Assembly: GCA_046704445.1 (NCBI GenBank)
Contig: JBJKRW010000041.1
Span: 1 to 5,303, forward strand
Source: JBJKRW01 sp046704445
Lineage (GTDB): Bacteria > Patescibacteriota > Microgenomatia > UBA1406 > GWC2-37-13
Length of the DNA stretch: 5,303 nt
Direction of reading: 5' to 3'
A model generated the notes under the pieces. That model saw nothing but the letters and a program-made list of their open reading frames with translations. It was not told the origin of the DNA and searched no databases. Shown here piece after piece: positions 1 to 5,212 of this stretch (positions are counted from its first letter, which is position 1; every line of letters begins with the position of its first letter). The position numbers and the translations under genes are program-made.

Positions 1-46
1 AAAGTAATATACGCTGTGAACCTATGGACTGTGGACCTTTTGATCT

Positions 47-349
47 TCATAAAGACAATAATTCCGAGGTAATTCTTGAAAGTTCTTCTTTTCCAATAAT
101 ACTTTCGTTTAACTTCCACCTTAGTCCTTTTCCGCTTACCGGTCTGCCCCATGGAATAATCAGTTTTTGACCTTCAAAATTCCTTCGCGCAATAGATGAA
201 AAAAGGCCCCCCAAAGCCTTACCGGAAATTCCAAGTATTTTTGCGTTTTCGGACGAAGACATAATGGTATTTTTACTTTTTGCAAGTAACTGGAGTATGC
301 GAATTTGATTAGGGCTTAAATGACGGATTTTGTTTTCAATTTTACTCAT
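47..349 (-). CDS. Small winged-helix/HTH-type DNA-binding protein (hypothetical regulator)
   Basis: A 100-residue protein that starts at ATG 349 and stops at TGA 47-49. The middle reads as a helix-turn-helix. A first helix (about 12-24, LSPNQIRILQLLAK) resembles the opening helix of MarR-like winged helices. Next come a helix-turn-helix candidate (about 31-56, with SENAKILGISGKALGGLFSS) and a wing-like strand segment rich in basic residues (about 60-79, IIPWGRPVSGKGLRWKL). I recognise the fold class, not a named family. It probably binds DNA as a dimer, and its target is unknown. It has no signal peptide or membrane segment, so it should be cytoplasmic. The gene is alone on the minus strand, divergent from the serine hydrolase across a 322-bp spacer. 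A near-consensus promoter ends 8 bp before the ATG, and a 12-bp palindrome covers its -35 box, which suggests autoregulation. The start is well supported because the next Met (residue 30) would remove the first helix. Confidence 0.8.
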   Translation of the reverse strand: MSKIENKIRHLSPNQIRILQLLAKSKNTIMSSSENAKILGISGKALGGLFSSIARRNFEGQKLIIPWGRPVSGKGLRWKLNESIIGKEELSRITSELLSL

Positions 350-357
350 TTAATTTG

Positions 358-386
358 AGTATATGTATATATTGTTGACATGTCAA
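358..386 (-). promoter_or_regulatory. Sigma70-like promoter of the winged-helix gene, near-leaderless
   Basis: On the minus strand, TTGACA (381-386, consensus) and TATACT (358-363, 5 of 6) are separated by exactly 17 bp. Only 8 bp separate the -10 box from the ATG at 349, so the expected start of transcription lies about 1-2 nt before the ATG. No Shine-Dalgarno sequence is present. Promoter strength and start site are inferred. Confidence 0.7.
375..386. promoter_or_regulatory. Perfect 12-bp palindrome TTGACATGTCAA, candidate operator
   Basis: TTGACATGTCAA is its own reverse complement. Its right half (381-386) is the -35 box of the winged-helix gene. A dimeric regulator bound here would block RNA polymerase, so the adjacent DNA-binding protein is the obvious candidate ligand. 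The plus-strand copy of TTGACA (375-380) has no good -10 box at 16-18 bp, so I do not call a second promoter. Confidence 0.4.
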
Positions 387-634
387 GCATATTGTGTCAT
401 ATATCTTCCATTTTTATTTTTTCCACAAGTTTCATTATTTCTATTCATTGTATCGATTGAATAATTTTTATATCTTCAACTTTAAGTTAATGATGCATAA
501 TGTCTATATTTCATTACAATGCAATATAAATGATCTTTTTTTTATACTAGACCGATACAAAGATATAAATTGATTTAAATAATTTGATCAATATTTGATG
601 TTTTCATTAAACAAACATTAATTATGTCATGCTC

Positions 635-663
635 TTTACATTTGAGTTTTTCCCCCATATAAT
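635..663 (+). promoter_or_regulatory. Sigma70-like promoter of the serine hydrolase gene, near-leaderless
   Basis: TTTACA (635-640, 5 of 6) and a consensus TATAAT (658-663) are separated by 17 bp. Only 8 bp lie between the -10 box and the ATG at 672, which puts the predicted transcript start at 670-671. No Shine-Dalgarno sequence lies in the gap. Confidence 0.75.
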
Positions 664-671
664 CAGAGTCA

Positions 672-1628
672 ATGAGTAAAAAAATACAAGTCATGTTAAT
701 TTCTCTTATGACTTTCCTGGGATTTGCCGCCGGATTTTATACTCGAGGAATCATTCCGGAGAAATCCGATTCTATCTCTTTTATGAGATTCTCAAGCGAC
801 AAGCTTACCAGCCCATTACTGGATTGCGAAATATTTGACAGCACCGTCAATACACAGGTCAATACGCTCAAAAAAAACGTGAATGATCTGATAGAATCGC
901 TGCCGGAAACCGTCAGTGAAGTCTCGGTTTACTACCGTGACCTGAACAACGGACCTTCGTTCGGCATCAACGAACAGGACAAATTCGCCCCGGCCAGCCT
1001 GCTGAAGGTTCCGCTAATGATTGCATATTTAAAGAAGGTAGAAACAAATCCCGACTTACTGCAGGAAAAAATCGGTTATTCCGGGCAACATTATCTCGGA
1101 GACAATCTTCCACAACAGGACACATTAACTAAAGGAGAAAATTATACGGTCGATAATTTATTGTACCGCATGATTGCGTTGTCGGATAATATTGCATTCG
1201 AAACATTACTCAACCATATTAGTCCCGACGATATTAAAAAAGTCCACAAGGACTTGGATATTATTTATCCTAACAACAATACTCCGGATGATTACATTAG
1301 CGTAAAATCATATGCGGGATTATTCAGGGTACTCTACAACGCCACATACCTCAATCAGCAAATGTCAGAAAAAGCGTTGCAGTATTTAACTCAAACCGAC
1401 TTTCATCTTGGCATTCAGGCCGGAATACCCAAAAATATCACGTCCGCACTTAAATTCGGTTTACGCGATATTAACGAGCAAGGTACCATACAGATACACG
1501 ACTGCGGCATCATTTACGGTTCAAAAAAACCTTATCTGCTTTGTGTCATGACGAAAGGGGAAAACCGGGATGAACTCATACGAACCATTCAGCAAATATC
1601 TTCGGATATCTATCAGGCAACAAACTAA
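672..1628 (+). CDS. Membrane-anchored class A beta-lactamase/PBP-fold serine hydrolase
   Basis: A 318-residue protein with an N-terminal hydrophobic segment (about 5-23) that looks like an uncleaved signal anchor, putting the enzyme outside the membrane. The serine hydrolase core begins near residue 75. The SxxK motif is Ser109-Leu-Leu-Lys112, with Ser109 as nucleophile. The SDN motif is 171-173. In place of the usual KTG box there is Lys261-Phe-Gly263, followed by the expected strand ending in HDCGIIYG (276-283). Family knowledge: these motifs define the class A beta-lactamase/DD-peptidase superfamily. I see no clear Glu-x-x-x-Asn omega-loop; Asp206/Asp207 lie roughly where Glu166 is expected. 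Efficient beta-lactam hydrolysis is therefore uncertain, and a peptidoglycan-related or beta-lactam-binding role is equally possible. The KFG variant recalls CPR homologues. ATG 672 is supported by the promoter just upstream. The gene converges on the surface-protein gene with a 25-bp gap. Confidence 0.88.
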   Translation: MSKKIQVMLISLMTFLGFAAGFYTRGIIPEKSDSISFMRFSSDKLTSPLLDCEIFDSTVNTQVNTLKKNVNDLIESLPETVSEVSVYYRDLNNGPSFGINEQDKFAPASLLKVPLMIAYLKKVETNPDLLQEKIGYSGQHYLGDNLPQQDTLTKGENYTVDNLLYRMIALSDNIAFETLLNHISPDDIKKVHKDLDIIYPNNNTPDDYISVKSYAGLFRVLYNATYLNQQMSEKALQYLTQTDFHLGIQAGIPKNITSALKFGLRDINEQGTIQIHDCGIIYGSKKPYLLCVMTKGENRDELIRTIQQISSDIYQATN

Positions 1629-1653
1629 GCGTTCCGAATTAAATGCGGGGAAT

Positions 1654-3354
1654 TCAATTCATGCTTTTATCTTCAGGGGAAAAAGATGTTACCGGTTTCT
1701 TACGCGACCTTATGTTCGAATATATCAAATAACACACAAGACCAAACGCCATTATTCCGATGAGTATAAGGGCGATTGTTTTTAACAAATCGTAATTCGG
1801 TTTTGTATTACCGGGAACAGAACCCGCCGGATTTTGCTTTGCGGCTGGTGTCAGTTGACTACCAGAAGCAGTAGATTGTTGCGATGATGCCGTAATAACC
1901 AAAGGCACTCCATTACTGGTTCCGTTCATGATATCATAATGATTGTCCGTAAGATATGTTTCGTTTGCCTGTGCAAAACTTTCCGTCGAATATTCCATGC
2001 TTTGTTTTGTTTTCGGGTCGGTAACTTGAATATAATAGTCAAATCTCGGTAGATTGTCCGGCGTAATATATATAAACCCTTTTTGATCGCTTGTAGTTTG
2101 ATAATAGATGCCGTCCGACATTTTAAGTTTTACGGCAATCTGGGCATTGGGAATTACCGTATTGTTTTTACCGTATGCGATTCCGGCAATGAAATAAGGT
2201 TTTGGGTCGATCGCAAATGAACTGTTCGTAGTAATCTGTTTATTGGTCGTTAAATCAAGCTTTATCAAATGGAAATCAATAGGAAGGTTTGGCTTCAGGT
2301 CTTTGTTGTAAAGCTTTATTTCAAAGTACCCGAATTTATCCGCACTGAACGTGGTAATAATCTTTTCTCCCTGAACCACCCGAATCACGGTAAACGGATG
2401 TGTCACTCTTCCTTCAACCGACAACGCTCCTATTCCAGGCATAAACAGGGTGCTGTAGTTTAGAAGTTTCGGATCACTATGATATGGAGTACCGACAGGC
2501 TCCATGGGAAGGTCAACATGAACCGTTTCGCTCTGTTCAATAATAGGCGTCTGTTGTAGATAAAGGTTGGAATAAGCTTTGGAATAATTCGAGTTAATCT
2601 GATCCTGATTTAACGGATAGGTATATCCCGTTCTGCTCGGATCAAGGAAATATGACCCGTTTTTCACATAAAAGCTGAATACGCCGTCAATACCTGTCGT
2701 TTGCGGGTTTTCAATTCCAATTTCCTTGTAAGGAGCTTTTTCCGCATTCAAAAGCTCCATCTTTGTATACGGAAGCGGTTCAAGGCTTTTGCTGTCAAAT
2801 ACACGTCCGTACGGATCCCATTTTATGGTCGTGCAATTCCCCGCATCCGTACCGTCAAACGTAAAGGTTCCCTGCTTTTGTCCGCCTGTTGCCGTTTCGG
2901 AAATCGTAGGTTGAGGAGGGGCTGCATAAACTCCGTAAAAACTTGTGATTGCACCGTATCCCGCATTCGTGGTACCGAAAACCGTGGTGTTTATTGCGCC
3001 TGTTCCCGTACGCAAAGGATTTCCTGCGGCAACATTGAGAAAATGCTTCGGATCCGCATTCATTATAAATCCCATCGCGGCAAGTTTATCGGTCGCCGAC
3101 GTATTCACTCCCCCCGCCGAATTGGTCGGATTGGAGTTTGCACTACAGATGTTGTCCGAAATTGACCCCACGCATTGAATCACATATATGTCCGTATTTG
3201 CGGGGAATCCCTGTCCGGTCAATTGTGCGTTATGCAACGGATCGGGATTTGTCGGAACAGCCTTCAGACATCTTGTAGTCAGTATCGTCGTTTGGGCTGA
3301 TACGGAAACGGCGGACATGAAAAAAACCGCAGCCAAAACCAGAAGTTTTTTCAT
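1654..3354 (-). CDS. Secreted, C-terminally membrane-anchored surface protein with beta-sandwich repeats
   Basis: I choose the start at ATG 3354 (566 residues), because MKKLLVLAAVFFMSAVSVSA is a textbook signal peptide with cleavage expected after residue 20. An in-frame ATG at 3372 would add MYYPFN, but it sits inside the likely promoter. An N-terminal region of about 150 residues carries Cys29, Cys61, Cys70 and Cys174, which could form disulfides. A carboxypeptidase-regulatory/CnaB-like segment follows (about 181-250, with GRVFD, then TGIDGVFSFYV and a Gly/Tyr-rich end). Two further beta-rich segments follow (about 310-385 and 388-450, the latter with the matching DQKGFIYI turn). After a Ser/Thr/Pro/Gln-rich stalk (about 485-520) come a transmembrane helix (about 525-546) and a basic tail RSRKK. 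This is a type I surface protein, probably an adhesin or envelope component. It recalls CPR surface proteins, but I cannot assign a function. Confidence 0.82.
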   Translation of the reverse strand: MKKLLVLAAVFFMSAVSVSAQTTILTTRCLKAVPTNPDPLHNAQLTGQGFPANTDIYVIQCVGSISDNICSANSNPTNSAGGVNTSATDKLAAMGFIMNADPKHFLNVAAGNPLRTGTGAINTTVFGTTNAGYGAITSFYGVYAAPPQPTISETATGGQKQGTFTFDGTDAGNCTTIKWDPYGRVFDSKSLEPLPYTKMELLNAEKAPYKEIGIENPQTTGIDGVFSFYVKNGSYFLDPSRTGYTYPLNQDQINSNYSKAYSNLYLQQTPIIEQSETVHVDLPMEPVGTPYHSDPKLLNYSTLFMPGIGALSVEGRVTHPFTVIRVVQGEKIITTFSADKFGYFEIKLYNKDLKPNLPIDFHLIKLDLTTNKQITTNSSFAIDPKPYFIAGIAYGKNNTVIPNAQIAVKLKMSDGIYYQTTSDQKGFIYITPDNLPRFDYYIQVTDPKTKQSMEYSTESFAQANETYLTDNHYDIMNGTSNGVPLVITASSQQSTASGSQLTPAAKQNPAGSVPGNTKPNYDLLKTIALILIGIMAFGLVCYLIYSNIRSRKKPVTSFSPEDKSMN

Positions 3355-3360
3355 ATTAAA

Positions 3361-3389
3361 AGGGTAGTACATACCAAAACCAAAGTCAA
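3361..3389 (-). promoter_or_regulatory. Candidate promoter of the surface-protein gene, leaderless
   Basis: On the minus strand, TTGACT (3384-3389, 5 of 6) lies 17 bp from TACCCT (3361-3366, a weak 3 of 6 match that keeps the important T, A and final T). The -10 box ends 6 bp before ATG 3354, so the transcript would start at the A of that ATG. The alternative ATG at 3372 lies in the spacer and would not be transcribed, which supports the shorter protein. The weak -10 box keeps confidence moderate. Confidence 0.45.
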
Positions 3390-3463
3390 TCGGGAGAAAT
3401 TAGACCGGAGTACCATGTCACAATCCCCTCATATGCTTCCGGCTTCGGCTTACCTTGATTCAT
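3386..3463 (-). CDS. Possible 25-codon upstream peptide or gene remnant (weak)
   Basis: An ATG at 3463 opens 25 codons (MNQGKPKPEAYEG, then IVTWYSG near the end), stopping at TGA 3386-3388, just above the surface-protein gene. The frame stays open further upstream without an ATG to about 3577. Its codon composition looks more like coding DNA than the rest of this spacer. There is no clear promoter or Shine-Dalgarno sequence, and I recognise no family. It could be a degraded 3' gene end, a small peptide, or chance. The plus strand here is also open for a short stretch, which argues for chance. Confidence 0.15.
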   Translation of the reverse strand: MNQGKPKPEAYEGIVTWYSGLISPD

Positions 3464-3736
3464 AGTCTTGTTACTCGTTTCTTTCAGTGAAGCATAAACA
3501 AAAACACTGCCAGAAACGCAAACGTTAGAAATTCCTTTGCAACCTCTATCATAATTTATGCAATAATTTCTAACTACCTAATGATATGACTCGTATTTGG
3601 AAAAAGTTTCTCATGAGGAGATGAATTTCTGCTGAAAGAATGCCGTCCTTTTAAGAAACCGGAGGCCAAACAATACGAAATTAAAATATGCTTAAATACT
3701 CTTAACAACTTACTCACCGCCCAAGCACCTGATCAC
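3390..3736. other. Divergent intergenic spacer without a convincing gene
   Basis: This is the centre of the spacer between the divergent surface-protein and GH26-like genes. It holds an interrupted inverted repeat (3524-3574), a weak minus-strand ORF (3386-3463) and a short direct repeat (CTTCCGG CTTCGG, 3435-3447). I see no tRNA, riboswitch or terminator signature. The plus-strand AGGAG near 3616 leads only to very short frames. Confidence 0.5.
3524..3574. repeat. Interrupted inverted repeat able to form a long hairpin
   Basis: GTTAGAAATT (3524-3533) is perfectly complementary to AATTTCTAAC (3565-3574). Inside it, TTGCA (3537-3541) pairs with TGCAA (3559-3563) after a 3-by-1 internal loop, leaving a 17-nt apical loop (3542-3558). 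This gives 15 pairs in a 51-bp element. It has no T-tract and sits far from either gene end, so it is not a simple terminator. It could be an operator pair, a small mobile-element remnant or a structured RNA. Confidence 0.5.
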
Positions 3737-3767
3737 TTGCATATTGCATAATATATATTACTATTAT
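3737..3767 (+). promoter_or_regulatory. Weak candidate promoter of the GH26-like gene
   Basis: TTGCAT (3737-3742) and TATTAT (3762-3767, 5 of 6) are 19 bp apart. An alternative -10 box, TACTAT (3759-3764), has a 16-bp spacer. Either would start transcription about 5-8 nt before ATG 3779. A TATAAG (3770-3775) also occurs but is too close to the ATG. The stretch is so AT-rich that the exact boxes are uncertain. No Shine-Dalgarno sequence is visible. Confidence 0.3.
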
Positions 3768-3778
3768 TGTATAAGATT

Positions 3779-4915
3779 ATGCATAAGTTTTTGGTTATCG
3801 GCTTGGCGGCGATAGTGGGTATTTTTGGGGTACTTGCGGCGAAGTTACATATCCGACAAATCAACAGATCCCGTCAGGTTCAACAATACGAAACTTCTGT
3901 GCGGGTTACTCCTCAAACTTTATCGCTGCAACCAATACATGAAACCGGTTCGGGCATTGCCCTTGGCGTTTATCAGCCGGCGGCAAATCCCTTTGCTCAC
4001 GGAACCGCGGTAGATGCATATACCAAAGAGGTCGGAAAAAAACCTGCGTTTGCCTGGTTTTCGGTAAAATGGAAGAACGCCGGAACCGGCGCATATCAGC
4101 AGTTTGATCCCCGGCTGATCGACCAATTCAGAACAAGAGGAATTGCGGCAGGCTTAAACTGGGATGCCTGCAAAGGTTCATGTCTCACCAAGAATCAATC
4201 GGAATTTTCATGGAAATCCATTAATTCGGGAATGCACGACGCATATATTACGCAGACAGCCAAGGCGGTCGCCGCATATCATTATCCTTTTCTTATCAGG
4301 CTGTTTTCCGAAATGGACGGCCCCTGGTATCCGTGGGGGTATAGCGCCCAGGGACAGGGAAACACAAACCCTGCCGATTTTGTTGCGGCTTGGAAACATG
4401 TCGTGGACATTTTCAGAAAAGAAGGAGCCACAAACGTCAAGTTTGTCTGGTGCTTATCCGCAGGTATTCTCACCAACCAAAGACTGAGCCAGTACGGGGG
4501 TATTCTGAAACAGATGTATCCGGGAGACAACTACGTTGATTGGGTTGCGCTTGACGGATATAGCAATCTAACCGCTACGCCCGACAGATCATTACAAGAC
4601 GTATTCCAACCCGGTTATGATTTTTTAACAACCGTATCGCAAAAACCAATAATTTTTTATGAAGTAGGGGCTCTGGAAAATTCAAAAGATCCTATGGCCA
4701 AAGCAAACTGGATGACTCAAGGATTTCTTACCGCTATTCCTACTATGTTTCCGGGCGTCAAACTGGTTAACTGGTTTAATGGCCCCAGCGACGCCAATCC
4801 GCAAAAACCAACCAAGGAAATAGTAAGTTGGGCTGTTGACACGTCACAAAACTCCCTTAATGCGTGGAAACAGATTGTCGCAAGTCCTCTCTACCAAGGC
4901 TCTCTCATGAAATAA
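3779..4915 (+). CDS. Signal-anchored GH26-like glycoside hydrolase (beta-mannanase type)
   Basis: A 378-residue protein when started at ATG 3779. An in-frame TTG at 3767 would add only four residues and overlaps a possible -10 box. A hydrophobic segment (about 4-22) followed by basic residues looks like a signal anchor, placing the enzyme at the outer face of the membrane; a stretch to about residue 55 then links it to the domain. The catalytic domain fills about residues 58-370. GH26-like motifs are RLFSEMDGPWYPWG (174-187), with Glu178 as expected acid/base; Asn219-Val-Lys-Phe-Val-Trp224; the YPGDNYVDWVALDGY block (247-261); and PIIFYEVGA (290-298), with Glu295 as expected nucleophile. Family knowledge: GH26 enzymes are retaining (beta/alpha)8 hydrolases, mostly beta-1,4-mannanases. 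This protein carries Met-Asp where many GH26 members have Met-Asn/Asp-Gly, so substrate is not assigned. It stands alone as a transcription unit. Confidence 0.85.
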   Translation: MHKFLVIGLAAIVGIFGVLAAKLHIRQINRSRQVQQYETSVRVTPQTLSLQPIHETGSGIALGVYQPAANPFAHGTAVDAYTKEVGKKPAFAWFSVKWKNAGTGAYQQFDPRLIDQFRTRGIAAGLNWDACKGSCLTKNQSEFSWKSINSGMHDAYITQTAKAVAAYHYPFLIRLFSEMDGPWYPWGYSAQGQGNTNPADFVAAWKHVVDIFRKEGATNVKFVWCLSAGILTNQRLSQYGGILKQMYPGDNYVDWVALDGYSNLTATPDRSLQDVFQPGYDFLTTVSQKPIIFYEVGALENSKDPMAKANWMTQGFLTAIPTMFPGVKLVNWFNGPSDANPQKPTKEIVSWAVDTSQNSLNAWKQIVASPLYQGSLMK

Positions 4916-4939
4916 AAAGAAAAAACCGCGAATTCGGTT
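4910..4939 (-). terminator. Candidate intrinsic terminator reading leftward
   Basis: AACCG (4924-4928) pairs with CGGTT (4935-4939) around a 6-nt loop. Read on the minus strand, the hairpin is followed by a T-rich run (TTTTCTTTTTATTT, complement of 4910-4923). It would stop transcription entering the GH26-like gene from the right, for example from the transposase. The stem is only 5 bp, so the call is tentative. Read on the plus strand it has no T-tract. Confidence 0.3.
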
Positions 4940-4995
4940 ATCCATAAAAAATAGCGCTTCAGAAAAACATAATTTTCTTATTAATTTTCCGATTC

Positions 4996-5004
4996 TGTTA
5001 TAAT
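4996..5004 (+). promoter_or_regulatory. Extended -10 promoter element before the right-hand short ORF
   Basis: TGT followed by consensus TATAAT (4999-5004) forms an extended -10 element. No good -35 box is visible at 16-18 bp, which an extended -10 can tolerate. Transcription would start near 5011, about 4 nt before ATG 5015. The upstream ATG at 5003 overlaps the -10 box itself, so 5015 is the better start. Confidence 0.45.
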
Positions 5005-5014
5005 GCATACGGCT

Positions 5015-5212
5015 ATGTCCGAGGTTTATACCATAAGAGGCCATCATGCACATTTTTTAAAGGCGTGGGTACACGGAGCACAAAAAGCCATATTCGACTG
5101 TGCATATACAGACAAAGGTGGCGGTTTCGCACGATCCGAAAATAAATTGTACAGGAAAATGTTTTCCCGGCCCGATCTGTCAAGTCCTCATTTTTTCGAC
5201 AACTTTTTCTAA
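5015..5212 (+). CDS. Short hypothetical ORF, probably truncated by a mobile element
   Basis: A 65-residue frame beginning MSEVYTIRGHHAHFLKAWVH. I prefer ATG 5015 over the in-frame ATG 5003, which lies within the -10 box. The first 45 or so residues look protein-like (a His-rich RGHHAHF segment, then DCAYTDKGGGF), but I recognise no family. The last 11 codons (5180-5212) overlap, on the opposite strand, the C-terminal coding sequence of a transposase. A plausible element end at 5148 falls at codon 45-46. The simplest reading is an older gene cut short by insertion of an element that supplies about 20 unrelated codons and the stop. A chance ORF is the alternative. It has no signal peptide or membrane segment. 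Confidence 0.4.
   Translation: MSEVYTIRGHHAHFLKAWVHGAQKAIFDCAYTDKGGGFARSENKLYRKMFSRPDLSSPHFFDNFF
5148..5167. repeat. Possible insertion-sequence end with short palindrome
   Basis: The stretch starts with TGTACA, and a TGT start is usual for IS3- and IS481-type terminal repeats. GGAAAA (5154-5159) and TTTTCC (5162-5167) then form an inverted repeat. It lies 32 bp beyond the transposase stop, a normal distance for an element end. The other end is outside the window, so neither a matching terminal repeat nor a target duplication can be checked. Confidence 0.3.

Larger units (their letters stand above)
350..671. other. AT-rich divergent intergenic spacer
   Basis: This is the spacer between the divergent winged-helix and serine hydrolase genes. 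It is strongly AT-rich compared with both. Apart from the two gene-proximal promoters and the 375-386 palindrome, it holds only short homopolymer-rich stretches and chance-level repeats. A 27-codon plus-strand ORF (490-573) has no promoter or ribosome-binding support and is not called. I see no RNA gene. Confidence 0.6.

Noticed and set aside
448..560. 8-bp inverted repeat TTGTATCG / CGATACAA separated by 97 bp
   Set aside because: Arm length and spacing are at chance level, with no extension on either side.
490..573. 27-codon plus-strand ORF in the AT-rich spacer
   Set aside because: It has no Shine-Dalgarno sequence and no promoter at the distance seen for the other genes, and the length is expected by chance in AT-rich DNA.
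569..592. ATTGAT / ATCAAT dyad upstream of the serine hydrolase
   Set aside because: The 6-bp arms are in very AT-rich sequence and lie more than 40 bp from the promoter, so it is not distinguishable from background.
1629..1653. Bidirectional terminator between the convergent stops
   Set aside because: The 25-bp gap gives only a 5-bp GAATT/AATTC match and no T-tract, so no terminator can be supported.
1570..1785. 71-residue plus-strand frame spanning the convergent gene ends
   Set aside because: It overlaps two well-supported genes, has no start signals and has no recognisable motif.
2701..3165. Plus-strand 154-residue open frame inside the surface-protein gene
   Set aside because: It is antisense to a gene with a clear signal peptide, domains and anchor. 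It is Arg/Cys-rich and shows no motif.
4961..4978. AGAAAA / TTTTCT hairpin as a rightward terminator after the GH26-like gene
   Set aside because: The stem is almost entirely A-T with no GC clamp, and the following T-run is broken. It is probably just AT-rich spacer.
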